NCBI GenBank assembly: GCA_003249105.1
Contig: QBLT01000015.1
Coordinates: 1-36,806, forward strand
From: Leptolyngbya sp.
GTDB lineage: Bacteria > Cyanobacteriota > Cyanobacteriia > Phormidesmidales > Phormidesmidaceae
Reading direction: 5' to 3'
DNA length: 36,806 nucleotides
The notes under the pieces are model-generated. The model was not told the DNA's origin. It saw only the letters and a list, made by a program, of their open reading frames with translations, and searched no databases. The position numbers and the translations under genes were made by a program. Of the stretch, positions 1 through 7,526 are shown one piece after another. Within the stretch, counting starts at the first letter, position 1. The number at the start of each line of letters is the position of its first letter.

Positions 1-71
1 AAAGCCGGAAATTACCTCCTGGAACGTTTTATATTTAATTCCGCCTAGCTACTTACGTTGAATAAGGTATG

Positions 72-800
72 CTAATCATCACTCACAGTTCTCTCAGCTT
101 CTGCATCCTCAATTCCTAATTCTTTCCTGAGACTTAGATATTTTCGACCGTCCGGAGTAACAGTCACGTATTTCCGTAAATCAAATTCAGCTTTTGTATT
201 TGACTTTAATTGATTAATTAATGTAGAAATACTCGCTTTTTTATATAAAAATTTAAGGGCGACTAAATGCCTGATCTCTTCTTCAGTTGATTTAATATAA
301 CCGCCATATCTAATCATATACTCACTATCGTTATCTTCAGCATCTCTCAAGCGCCGAAGATGTTTAACTTCATGCTGATCAATTATGCCTTTAAGAGCAA
401 ACTGTAAAGCAATTTCTTGCGCTTGGCTGAGTTGGTTAATTTCCTCTTGCTGTTTCTCTTGTTTTTCTTGCAAACTCTTAAATTTAGCTTGAATTTTCGT
501 GCCATCGACCGAAAAATCCTCTAATTTCTCAAGCAAACCGGAGTTGAATATCAATATTACGGCAAATATAAATATCTCCGTGTTACTGATTTTATTTATG
601 CGTGTGTTTGAGGGCGCAAAAATAGAGGCTATTAAATACATCAAGCCCAAAATTGAAACAGTTTTTGATATCCACCAAGTAAACTTCTTCCTAGCTTCTT
701 CTCTACTGCTAAAGATTTCCTCTAACTCTTCAATTCTCTTCTTTAAAGCCTTATTTTCTTCTGCTAATTTAATGTTTTGAGAATCTGGATCTACTGCCAT
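72..800 (-). CDS. Coiled-coil membrane protein with winged-helix-like C-terminus, hypothetical
   Basis: A 242-residue protein I cannot name. Residues ~12-38 are a charged coiled coil (ENKALKKRIEELEE). Two hydrophobic segments follow at ~42-62 (WWISKTVSILGLMYLIASIF) and ~73-90 (TEIFIFAVILIF), then a second, Gln/Glu-rich coiled coil at ~105-130. The last ~90 residues (HLRRLRDAED..., IRHLVALKFL, FDLRKYVTVTPDGRKYLSLR) have the helix-helix-strand pattern of a small winged-helix-like domain seen at the ends of many orphan bacterial membrane proteins. The gene is clearly AT-rich compared with everything from 2 kb onward, which suggests recent acquisition. It points away from the integron-type integrase stump at 1137-1334, the orientation expected of a cassette gene, although no clear attC is visible after its stop. 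The start is the ATG at 800; no strong ribosome site is seen. Confidence 0.7.
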   Translation of the reverse strand: MAVDPDSQNIKLAEENKALKKRIEELEEIFSSREEARKKFTWWISKTVSILGLMYLIASIFAPSNTRINKISNTEIFIFAVILIFNSGLLEKLEDFSVDGTKIQAKFKSLQEKQEKQQEEINQLSQAQEIALQFALKGIIDQHEVKHLRRLRDAEDNDSEYMIRYGGYIKSTEEEIRHLVALKFLYKKASISTLINQLKSNTKAEFDLRKYVTVTPDGRKYLSLRKELGIEDAEAERTVSDD

Positions 801-905
801 AGCATCACTTTAAATTATAGGAAAAATCGCATAGGTTCTACCCCAGTCAGGTTTGGTCTTCCTACAGATAACCTTTCAGTTACCGCCTTAACCAAGAAAC
901 AGAGC

Positions 906-1095
906 GGCATAACAACTTAATTATACTGACAGTTTCCATATAAACACCCTTGAGGGGGCAGTTATGCCGACGGTTTCCGTATAATTCACCCTCTGAGGGC
1001 AGTTATACGGAAACTGGCGATATAGTATCCCCGCTGGGGGTAATTACCTAGAATTTTTCCGTATAACTTCATAAAGCCAGAGGGGGCGTAAGCAT
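906..1095. repeat. Imperfect ~41-bp hairpin repeats upstream of integrase remnant
   Basis: G-rich anchors recur at 954 (GGGGG), 995 (GAGGG), 1036 (GGGGG) and 1082 (GGGGG), giving spacings of 41, 41 and 46 bp. The first two are followed by CAGTTAT and each is preceded by a short C-run able to pair with it. Nested inverted repeats include GGCATAAC (906-913) with GTTATGCC (961-968), and the perfect 12-bp arms GTTTCCGTATAA (973-984) and TTATACGGAAAC (1003-1014). TTTCCATATAA (932-942) and TTTCCGTATAA (near 1057) are further copies of the arm. The block fills most of the gene-free stretch 801-1136. It could be a cyanobacterial dispersed palindrome family or a decayed set of integron recombination sites; the arms match the GTTRRRY core only imperfectly. 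Confidence 0.6.
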
Positions 1096-1136
1096 GTACC
1101 ATTGATCACAATGCTGTTCTCCGTACAAACGTTGCC

Positions 1137-1427
1137 GTGGCATCTACCCCTAAGCTTTTTGACCAAGTTCGCCTGGTGCTTCGGGTCAGGCACTACTCTT
1201 ATGAAACCGAGAAAAGTTATATCCACTGGATCAAACGATTCATAGCGTTTCATCAGATGAGGCCACCTAGGGAAATGGGTGCTGCTGAGGTAGAAGCATT
1301 TTTAACTCACCTTGCGGTTGAGCAAAAGGTCGCACCGTCGCCGATCCCAATGACTGAAGCGACCCCATCCCCATGCCGCCGGGCGGAGTCGTGGGCTCAG
1401 CCTCCCCAGACATGCCGTGGATGGTAA
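1137..1427 (+). pseudogene. Truncated integron-type tyrosine recombinase, N-terminal fragment
   Basis: Residues 1-66 (1137-1334) match the N-terminal SAM-like, DNA-binding domain of integron integrases: LFDQVRLVLRVRHYSYETEK, WIKRFIAFH, then PREMGAAEVEAFLTHLAVE. IntI proteins have the same order (LDQ-R--I---HYS--TE-AY--W---FI-FH----P---G--EVEAFL--LA-E). After VEQKVA the homology stops abruptly; the expected STxxQAL...LF continuation and the whole catalytic domain (the Arg...HxxR...Tyr set) are absent. The ~30 codons to the stop are Pro/Ser-rich and unrelated. A full-length enzyme is ~320-340 residues, so this is an inactive stump. The start is a GTG at 1137. The breakpoint near 1335 marks an old deletion or insertion junction. 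Confidence 0.82.
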
Positions 1428-1473
1428 TTCTGACTAAAACCCTACTTATAGAGGAGTAGCTCTACTGATCAAC

Positions 1474-1533
1474 GAGGCCGGGGCCGCGCTAGCTTTGGCC
1501 CAAACTGAGCTATAAGCCAAGGCACCCGGCCTC
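1474..1533. other. Long stem-loop, 9-bp perfect outer arms
   Basis: GAGGCCGGG (1474-1482) pairs perfectly with CCCGGCCTC (1525-1533). Inside it, GCTTTGGC (1492-1499) pairs with GCCAAGGC (1516-1523) apart from one wobble. Neither strand shows a run of T after the stem, so it is not a standard intrinsic terminator. It lies between the integrase stump and the heptad-repeat ORF. It could be a folded recombination site, the end of a small RNA or a remnant of the element that broke the integrase. I cannot assign it. Confidence 0.5.
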
Positions 1534-1541
1534 TAAACACC

Positions 1542-1856
1542 ATGATTGAGCAAAGTGGCACAGCGGTTTACGTTCGCGCAGCGTTGCGAAGCAATCTGCA
1601 TCCTCAGATCGTCAATGTGGCATAGCAGATCACCGATCTGGCACAGCAGTTTAGTGATCTGCACCCTCAGATCGCCAATGTGGCATAGCAGATCACCGAT
1701 CTGGCACAGCAGTTTAGTGATCTGAGGGCGCAGATCGTCAATGTGGCACAGCAGATCGCCAATGTGGCACAGCAGTTTGGCATTGCAGGCTCAAAGTACG
1801 GCTCTGCAGTAGGTCAGCTTAGAGGGCGTTTAAAAAGTGAGTCGCTGTGGTTTTAG
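1542..1856 (+). pseudogene. Decayed heptad-repeat (coiled-coil) ORF with two in-frame TAG codons
   Basis: Reading from ATG 1542 in one frame gives a short leader (MIEQSGTAVYVRAALRSN...) and then an unbroken phase of 7-residue units such as QIVNVA-, QITDLAQ, QFSDLHP, QIANVA-, QITDLAQ, QFSDLRA, QIVNVAQ, QIANVAQ. Two amber codons (1623-1625 and 1686-1688) sit exactly where sister units have CAG (Gln), so each is a single C-to-T change. The reading frame then runs into the MITE that begins at 1822, which supplies its last codons and its stop. The product would have been a small coiled coil. Two stops plus the MITE insertion argue for a pseudogene; amber readthrough is possible but unsupported. 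The family is not recognised. Confidence 0.55.
1605..1793. repeat. 21-bp tandem repeat, nine units
   Basis: Nine consecutive 21-bp units start with CAG at 1605, 1626, 1647, 1668, 1689, 1710, 1731, 1752 and 1773. Three unit types alternate: CAGATCGYCAATGTGGCA-type, CAGATCACCGATCTGGCA-type and CAGTTTAGTGATCTG-type. CAGATC-ACC-GATCTG is itself a 6-bp-stem hairpin. The order of types shows that the array grew by duplicating a three-unit (63-bp) block, since 1626-1667 and 1689-1724 are nearly identical. The period is a multiple of three, and the encoded hydrophobic spacing is heptad-like. Confidence 0.85.
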
Positions 1857-1974
1857 TCACTGGCTGATCCCCCCTGCCCCCCTTAAAAAGGGGGGTCAAA
1901 AGTCCCCCTTTTTAAGGGGGATTTAGGGGGATCCTCACTTTTGCTACAAGAAGTAGGACTTTTCAAACATCCTC
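1822..1974 (+). mobile_element. MITE copy 1 (IS5/IS1031-like ends), 153 bp
   Basis: The element begins GAGGGCGTTTAAAAAGTGAG and ends ACTTTTCAAACATCCTC; the ends are inverted copies of a ~17-bp terminal repeat (GAGGRYRTTTGAAAAGT). It is flanked by a perfect 3-bp direct repeat, TTA (1819-1821 and 1975-1977). The interior holds paired C-runs and G-runs (CCCCCCTTAAAAAGGGGGG) and no coding potential. GAG-starting ends with TNA duplications are the hallmarks of the IS1031 group of the IS5 family, which suggests mobilisation by such a transposase; none is in the window. The insertion cuts into the 3' end of the heptad-repeat ORF. Confidence 0.85.
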
Positions 1975-2105
1975 TTAAGATATTTCGTTTTGCATTGAGA
2001 TAGGGCTCACCATTTGACCAATGTTGGCCGCAAACTTGTCTGCGAAGCAGCCACTGCCCAATTCTCCCGCCTACAATAGCGGCATTCTACTTCCCTGCCC
2101 TTCCT

Positions 2106-4196
2106 GTGCTCGACGCAGTTCCGCCGCCGCTGAAGCCGTCGCCGCCCCTGGCCAGCGACGGGTTTTTGGTGTGCGGGTTGGGCAGCTTGGGTCAAAACTG
2201 CGTGGCCAATCTCAAAAGCTTTGGGGTACCCGTCCATGCCATCAACAACACCCTACCCGACCAGTGGGAGGTGCCCCACCTGCGGCATTTAATTGACCAC
2301 TTAGAAATTGGTGACTGCCGCTCGGCGGAGGTTCTGGAGAAGGCGGGTATTCGCCAGTGCCGGGCGGTGCTGCTTGTGACTCAAGATGAGCGGGTCAATT
2401 TGGAGGCGGCGCTGACGGCGCGGGTGCTAAACCCTCGGGTGCGGCTGGTAATGCGCTCAGATAAGCAAAACCTCAACGACCTGATGGGGCAGCAGCTCCA
2501 AAACTTTGTTGCCTTTGAGCCCACGCAGCTGGCGGCTCCGGCCTTTGCCCTGGGAGCCTTTGGGGAAGAACTAATCGGCTACTTTAGCCTCGATGGCCAT
2601 CGCTTTCAGGTGGTGAAGCAGCGGCTGGAGCCGGGGCATCGCTGGTGCGATCGCCGCCAGATTCACGAGCTAGAGACGGGTCATCGACGGGTGCTCTGCC
2701 ATACTCCCCTTGAGATCGATCCAGCGAGGGTCGCTGTCAGCCCCTCTACGCTGTTCTACAGATGGCTGCCCGACACCCTGCTGCGCCCCGACGACGAGGT
2801 CGTTCTAATCGAGTGCGACGCCCAGCTGCGGTGGGCAGGAACCGGCCCCCAGGGGCGATCGCTCCACGGTGAAGCTCCTAAACCCCTACGCCGGGGGGCA
2901 TTTAAGGGCCTGAGGCGGGCGATCGCCCGCCTGCGCGACTGGCCCGCCCTGCGACAAGACTTGCTCAGCCTTGGGCAGCCCAGCGCTGGAGGTCAGCTGC
3001 GGCAGGTGGCCATTCTCTGCGGCATTACCGTGCTGGCCCTGTGTCTGGTAGGTACCCTGCTCTTAGACGCCAATTCTCCCGATGACCTCTCCCTGTTTCA
3101 GGCGTTTTTGTACACCTTTGTCACCCTGTTTGGCGGCTACGGCGATGTCTACGCGGCCCTGGAAAACTTTGATCATCCGCGTCTGCTGCAAACCTTTGGG
3201 GTAGTGCTAACGGTGGCCGGAGCCGCCTTTGTGGGGGTGCTCTACGCTCTGCTCACCGAGAAGCTGCTCACCCTGCGGTTTGAGTTTAGGGAGCGCCGCC
3301 CCCCGGTGCCCGAAAAAGACCATGTGGTGGTGATCTGGCTGGGGCGGGTGGGTCGCTACGTGCTGGCGGCCCTGCAAGAACTCAACCAGCCCGTCGTGGG
3401 CATTTCATCCCACGGCCTGGATGCCGACGTGCTGCCCCAGGTGCCGCTGCTGACCGGAGACGTCACCGCCGCTTTAGATCGGGCCAACCTGTCCACCGCC
3501 AAAAGCGTAGTCGCCGTCAGCGAAGACGAAATTCAAAACCTGGAGATGGGGCTCTTGGCCCACCGGCTCAACCCCCACTGCCGCGCCATTATTCGCACCT
3601 ACGACCAGCAGTTTACCGATCGCGTCGCCCAGATTTTTCCCTTTGCCCAGGTGCTCTGTGCCTCGGCCCTGTCTGCTGAAGCCTTTGCCGGGGCCGCCTT
3701 TGGCGAGCATGTCATTGGTCTGTTTCGCCTTTACGACCAAACGGTGTTGATTACCCAGTACCAGGTCGAAACTGGGGACACCCTGGTGGGCCTGCTGCTG
3801 GCGGAGGTGGCCTATGGCTATGGCGTTGTGCCCCTGTGGCACCAGCTCCATGGCCAGCCCGGTAAAATCATGCCCTCCGACGACACGCGATTGCAGCCGG
3901 GCGATCGCCTAGCGGTACTGGCCACCATCAGCGGTCTACGCCGCATTGAGCAGCAAGAACTCGCCCCCCGCACCTGGCACATTCACGTCGAAAAAGCCTT
4001 CACCGCCGATGCTCTGTTCGATGGGGCTACCGAGCTGGCTCGGGTGGCTGGCTACCGTCTGGGCGACGCGCGGGAGTTTATGGCCCAGCTGCCCGGCACT
4101 CTGCCGCTGCCCCTCTACCGCCACCAGGCCCTGCGCCTCAGCCGCCTGCTGACCCGAGCTCAGGTCAAGGCCGAGGTGGTGCCACCGCCCGCCTAG
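2106..4196 (+). CDS. Two-TM potassium channel flanked by two TrkA-N/RCK modules
   Basis: A 696-residue protein predicted to conduct or control K+ across the membrane. A first TrkA-N Rossmann fold starts at ~19 (FLVCGLGSLGQN), followed by a TrkA-C-like region to ~240. Then come a hydrophobic helix at ~300-321, a pore loop with the selectivity-filter-like motif GGYGD at ~342-346, and a second helix at ~363-390. A second TrkA-N fold begins at ~404 (VVVIWLGRVGRYV), with another RCK-like region to the end. In the second fold the first glycine of GxGxxG is replaced by Trp, so nucleotide binding may be altered there. The start is a GTG at 2106 without a clear ribosome site; the fold needs a start before codon 19, so little freedom remains. 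The family is confident; ion specificity is inferred from GYGD. Confidence 0.85.
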   Translation: MLDAVPPPLKPSPPLASDGFLVCGLGSLGQNCVANLKSFGVPVHAINNTLPDQWEVPHLRHLIDHLEIGDCRSAEVLEKAGIRQCRAVLLVTQDERVNLEAALTARVLNPRVRLVMRSDKQNLNDLMGQQLQNFVAFEPTQLAAPAFALGAFGEELIGYFSLDGHRFQVVKQRLEPGHRWCDRRQIHELETGHRRVLCHTPLEIDPARVAVSPSTLFYRWLPDTLLRPDDEVVLIECDAQLRWAGTGPQGRSLHGEAPKPLRRGAFKGLRRAIARLRDWPALRQDLLSLGQPSAGGQLRQVAILCGITVLALCLVGTLLLDANSPDDLSLFQAFLYTFVTLFGGYGDVYAALENFDHPRLLQTFGVVLTVAGAAFVGVLYALLTEKLLTLRFEFRERRPPVPEKDHVVVIWLGRVGRYVLAALQELNQPVVGISSHGLDADVLPQVPLLTGDVTAALDRANLSTAKSVVAVSEDEIQNLEMGLLAHRLNPHCRAIIRTYDQQFTDRVAQIFPFAQVLCASALSAEAFAGAAFGEHVIGLFRLYDQTVLITQYQVETGDTLVGLLLAEVAYGYGVVPLWHQLHGQPGKIMPSDDTRLQPGDRLAVLATISGLRRIEQQELAPRTWHIHVEKAFTADALFDGATELARVAGYRLGDAREFMAQLPGTLPLPLYRHQALRLSRLLTRAQVKAEVVPPPA

Positions 4197-4295
4197 AGAA
4201 TTTCTGAAGAAATAGATAGATTCGGCGGTTTTTCGGTCGGGGCCAGAGCCTTTGCGATAGAGTTTGCCCAGAGATATTTGCAGCAGGACGGGGCT

Positions 4296-5939
4296 ATGGC
4301 TAAGCAGGGCAAACACAGGACGCAGCACCAAGGGCCTAAGCCCCGGCTGAAGGCGCTCCTCTGGCTGGGGGGAATTGGTGCGCTGGTGCCCTTCGCCGTG
4401 CCAGTGCTGGCCCTCACCGAATCGGTGGGTGCCCCAGGAATTGACGCGCTGCGGCTGCACGATGCACCCTATAACCTCACCGGCGCAAAAATTGCCATTG
4501 GCCAGGTTGAGATTGGCCGCCCCAGCCAGTTTGGCCTCGACAAAGTGGCCTCAGAAACCCTGCCCGTGGTGGTGCGGCGCGTGCTGGTGCTCGACGGCTG
4601 GGCCGTGGCCGATGAGTATGTTGACGGTCACGCCGCCAATGTGGCCAGCGTCATGATCAGCCAAGACAAGCTGCGTACGGGAGTTGCCCCCGAAGCCATG
4701 CTGTACTCGGGGGCGGTGGGGGAGCTGGGCGATCGCAGCGCCCAGCCCGAAGAATGTCTCGCCTCCCAGTCGGTGGCATCGCAGAATGGCGGTGACGTGC
4801 GGGCGATCAACTTTAGCTTTGGTGAACCCCTGGGCCGTGACCCGCGCCCCAACGCCGTGCTCGACGGCAATGCCCTGCTCACCCAGTGCATCGACTGGTC
4901 GTCGCGGGTGCACGGCGCTCTGTACGTGATCGCGGGCAACCAGGGCGGCGGCGGCATTCCCATTCCCACCGACAACTTTAACGGGCTGAATATCGCCTAC
5001 TCGCGCCAGGTCAACGGCCAATTTAACAAAATCGACTACTCTAACCTGGGCAGCGAACCGACGATGCGATCGCGCCAGACCGCCCCCGAAACCAACGAAG
5101 GCCCGCGCCGCTCGATTACCCTGGTGGCCCCTGGCAACGACATTGAGCTGATCGACCCCGATGGGCAGGTACGGCGCTCTAGCGGCACCAGCTTTGCCTC
5201 CCCCCACGTGGTGGGCACCATTGCCCTGATGCAGCAGTTTGTCGATCGCCAGTTTCGCACCGGGTCGCCCAACTGGTCGCTCAATGCCCGCCACCCCATG
5301 GTGATGAAGGCCGTGCTGCTCAACTCCGCCGACAAAATTAAAGACAACGGCGATGGCCTGCGCCTGGGTATGAGCCGCACCCTAGTAGACGACGGCAACC
5401 GCTCCTGGCTGGAGTCCGATGCCTACCGCGACCCTCAAATTCCGCTCCACAGCGACCTGGGCACAGGGCACCTCAACGCCTACCGCGCCTACCAGCAGCT
5501 CGCCCCCGGTGCCACTGGCCCCGACCAAGCGATCCCCGCCATCGGCTGGAACTTTGGCGAGCTTGAGGCCAAGCCCGCCACGGTGCAAGACTACGAGTTT
5601 GCCGATGCCCTGGTGGCGGGCAGCTTTTTCTCGGCCACCCTGGCCTGGGAACGGGTGGTAGACCTGGTCGATGCCAACGGCAACGGCCTCTACGACCTGG
5701 GCGAGGGCTTTAGCGACAGGGGCCTCAACAACCTCGATTTGTACCTGATGCCCGCCGGAGAGGACGACATCACCAAGAGTGTCTGGTCTTCGGTGAGTGA
5801 GGTCGACAGCGTTGAACACATTTTTTATCAAATTCCGGAAACGGGTCGGTACAAACTGAGAGTTGTTTATCAGCAGCAGGCCCACAGCGAACCCACCCAG
5901 CCCTATGCCCTGGCCTGGTGGTCGGTGCCTGCACCCTAG
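4296..5939 (+). CDS. Exported S8 (subtilisin-like) serine peptidase family protein
   Basis: A 547-residue protein with an N-terminal signal segment (basic start, then LKALLWLGGIGALVPFAVPVLA). The S8 His motif is DGHAANVAS with His112, the oxyanion Asn is in VIAGNQGG (Asn215), and the nucleophile is Ser299 in SGTSFASPHVVG. The usual Asp motif (VIDTG-like) is not present: the equivalent strand reads KIAIGQVEIGRP, with Gln70 at the Asp position and Glu72 nearby, so activity needs testing. The C-terminal ~150 residues contain an Asp-rich DANGNGLYDLGEG segment that could bind calcium and a beta-rich domain. An in-frame TTG lies at 4278, but AGGA at 4285-4288 is well placed for ATG 4296, which I chose. 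The protein probably acts in the periplasm or outside the cell. It is the middle of three plus-strand genes; co-transcription is not certain. Confidence 0.85.
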   Translation: MAKQGKHRTQHQGPKPRLKALLWLGGIGALVPFAVPVLALTESVGAPGIDALRLHDAPYNLTGAKIAIGQVEIGRPSQFGLDKVASETLPVVVRRVLVLDGWAVADEYVDGHAANVASVMISQDKLRTGVAPEAMLYSGAVGELGDRSAQPEECLASQSVASQNGGDVRAINFSFGEPLGRDPRPNAVLDGNALLTQCIDWSSRVHGALYVIAGNQGGGGIPIPTDNFNGLNIAYSRQVNGQFNKIDYSNLGSEPTMRSRQTAPETNEGPRRSITLVAPGNDIELIDPDGQVRRSSGTSFASPHVVGTIALMQQFVDRQFRTGSPNWSLNARHPMVMKAVLLNSADKIKDNGDGLRLGMSRTLVDDGNRSWLESDAYRDPQIPLHSDLGTGHLNAYRAYQQLAPGATGPDQAIPAIGWNFGELEAKPATVQDYEFADALVAGSFFSATLAWERVVDLVDANGNGLYDLGEGFSDRGLNNLDLYLMPAGEDDITKSVWSSVSEVDSVEHIFYQIPETGRYKLRVVYQQQAHSEPTQPYALAWWSVPAP

Positions 5940-6013
5940 GAGCTACAGCAGGGTGCTAGCCACCCCTTTGACAGGTTCTCAGGAAACCCCTAGCCTTTTT
6001 GGAGGAATGCCCC

Positions 6014-6736
6014 ATGGTCGACAATGACGTTGCTCTTAAATGCGCTCGCCTGTGCCAGGAGGTCTACCGCGACTTTAGCGGCCTGCGGTTTTCGGGCTAT
6101 CCCGACATTGAGCCAGTGTTTGTCGAAAGCCAGGACAATGGCTTTACCGACACCCAGGTGTCGATTTTAAATGAGACGACCAGCGATCGCCTCTTTATTG
6201 TCTTTCGCGGCTCCGACAAATCCATCGACTGGATGAACAACGTCCAGTTTCGCCAGCAGATCTACCCCTACGCCGACGGCAACACCGAGGTGAAGTTTCA
6301 CCAGGGGTTTATGTCGGCCTATTTTGCCGTGCGTCAGCAGCTGCTAGACGCGATGGAAAAGTTTGTGGGCCAGCATGTCATTGTCACCGGCCACAGCCTG
6401 GGTGGGGCGCTGGCCACGATCGCCGCCCTCGACATTCAGTACAACCTGGGCACCAAGCGCGATCTCAGCTTTGAGGTGTACACCTTTGGCGCGCCCCGCG
6501 TGGGCAACGCCGCCATGGTCGAGTCCTACAATGGCCGCATTCGCGACAGCTATCGTTTTATCTACGGCTGGGATATTGTCACCCGCATTCCCCGCACCTG
6601 GCAGGGCTATGACCATGTAGAAAAAGCTATTCAGCTGGGTTCCCGCTGGACCTGGCAGGTGCTCAGCCGCCGCTTTAGCGACCACTCGATCGACGGTTAC
6701 ATCGCGGGGCTCGAAGCTGAAGTCAAGGCTAACTGA
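6014..6736 (+). CDS. Class 3 lipase-family alpha/beta hydrolase
   Basis: A 240-residue protein with the fungal-type (class 3) lipase fold. The nucleophile elbow is TGHSLGGALA with Ser128, followed by Asp187 (YGWDIVTRIP) and His224 (DHSIDGYI), giving a complete catalytic triad in the right order. The strand before the lid region reads LFIVFRGSDKSIDW, the usual oxyanion-side motif of this family. No signal peptide is visible, so a cytoplasmic or membrane-associated role on acylglycerols or galactolipids is likely; the substrate is unknown. GGAGGA at 6001-6006 sets the start at ATG 6014; the in-frame TTG at 5999 overlaps that ribosome site and is unlikely. The size is typical of small bacterial members. 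It lies 74 bp after the peptidase gene. Confidence 0.92.
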   Translation: MVDNDVALKCARLCQEVYRDFSGLRFSGYPDIEPVFVESQDNGFTDTQVSILNETTSDRLFIVFRGSDKSIDWMNNVQFRQQIYPYADGNTEVKFHQGFMSAYFAVRQQLLDAMEKFVGQHVIVTGHSLGGALATIAALDIQYNLGTKRDLSFEVYTFGAPRVGNAAMVESYNGRIRDSYRFIYGWDIVTRIPRTWQGYDHVEKAIQLGSRWTWQVLSRRFSDHSIDGYIAGLEAEVKAN

Positions 6737-6870
6737 GCAGAGCAGGGGGTGAAGCGATCGCGCCATGCAGGCTGCTGACATGCTCTGTCCCCTAGGCACT
6801 AGCGGTCAGACTACCCATCGCCCAGGCAGTTCAGCCTCGAGAACGGTCGAAAAGTTCTGCCGCTGGTCAC

Positions 6871-6915
6871 AAAAATGAGGCCCCCCAACCCTGCTTAGAA
6901 AGGGGGAAGGGGGGC
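6871..6915 (-). terminator. Intrinsic terminator downstream of the HCP gene
   Basis: On the minus strand GCCCCCC (complement of 6909-6915) pairs with GGGGGGC (complement of 6880-6886) around an interrupted stem. It is followed by CTCATTTTTG, with the T-run at 6871-6875. It lies 87 bp after the stop of the helical carotenoid protein gene. The rest of 6737-7001 has a HIP1 site but no gene. Confidence 0.55.
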
Positions 6916-7001
6916 TTCAAACGACTCAGGCTACGGTAGAGCGTTTTTAAAACGTCCTTTCAAGGCTGCCTGGGCGATCGCGCTACCTGGCGCGATTCCA
7001 G

Positions 7002-7526
7002 TTACAGACTGTCGGTGACGCCGGTTTCGGCTAGGGGAGGGGGAGCGGTGACGCTGGTGAAGCCCATTTGGGTAGCCGCTTCCCGCAGCAGCGAAATCTG
7101 CGATTGAAACTCCATGCCTTTAATATCAGAGAGAATGCCGCTGAGGTCGCCTTCGGCTTTATAGTTGCTGGGCATATCGACAATCTGCTTGCCCATGGCC
7201 TCAGCCCAGCCGTACCACACCAGCAGCTGGTTGTTGGCGCTCAGCGCACCGTAGCGCTGAGAGATATCGCTGTGCTCGCCCCGAGCCACGCTGCGCATAG
7301 CCTCAAGCTGCTCGTCTTCAGACAGGTCGTATAGCTCTTTGATCAGCGGCTCGGCCAGTTCGGGGTCGGCGGCCTCGGGTGCTGCCGGAGTGATAGAACC
7401 ACCCATGGCCTCGTAGATATAGTAGAGCAGCGCCAGTTTGTCGTCTACAGACAGCGCATCGTAGCGCTGAAACAGATCGTTAGTAGAATTCTCAGTAATT
7501 TGGGTTGTTTGCTTGTTAGAAGCCAT
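7002..7526 (-). CDS. Helical carotenoid protein (OCP N-terminal-domain homologue)
   Basis: A 174-residue all-helical protein homologous to the N-terminal domain of the orange carotenoid protein. The two four-helix halves are visible: FQRYDALSVDDKLALLYYIY--MGGSITPAAP, then ISQRYGALSANNQLLVWYGWAEAMG and MEFQSQISLLREAATQMGF. Both carry the aromatic and small residues that line the OCP carotenoid tunnel. The OCP linker and NTF2-like C-terminal domain are absent, which makes it an HCP. HCPs bind a ketocarotenoid such as echinenone or canthaxanthin, and members of the family quench singlet oxygen; some can quench phycobilisomes. The CrtO gene at 34.2-35.9 kb could supply the pigment. The start is probably ATG 7526 (MASNKQTT); an in-frame GTG at 7538 is the alternative. 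Which HCP clade it belongs to needs a tree. Confidence 0.9.
   Translation of the reverse strand: MASNKQTTQITENSTNDLFQRYDALSVDDKLALLYYIYEAMGGSITPAAPEAADPELAEPLIKELYDLSEDEQLEAMRSVARGEHSDISQRYGALSANNQLLVWYGWAEAMGKQIVDMPSNYKAEGDLSGILSDIKGMEFQSQISLLREAATQMGFTSVTAPPPLAETGVTDSL

Noticed and set aside
1044..1253. Minus-strand frame opposite the integrase stump
   Set aside because: It has no ribosome site or family resemblance and mirrors the better supported integrase fragment.
1605..1793. Regular short repeats that might suggest a CRISPR array
   Set aside because: Units are 21 bp, directly abutting, with no unique spacers, and they keep one reading frame. This is a tandem coding repeat.
4551..5294. 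Long minus-strand frame inside the subtilisin-like gene
   Set aside because: It is a GC-rich shadow of a gene with clear catalytic motifs; its translation is Ala/Gly/His-rich without structure.
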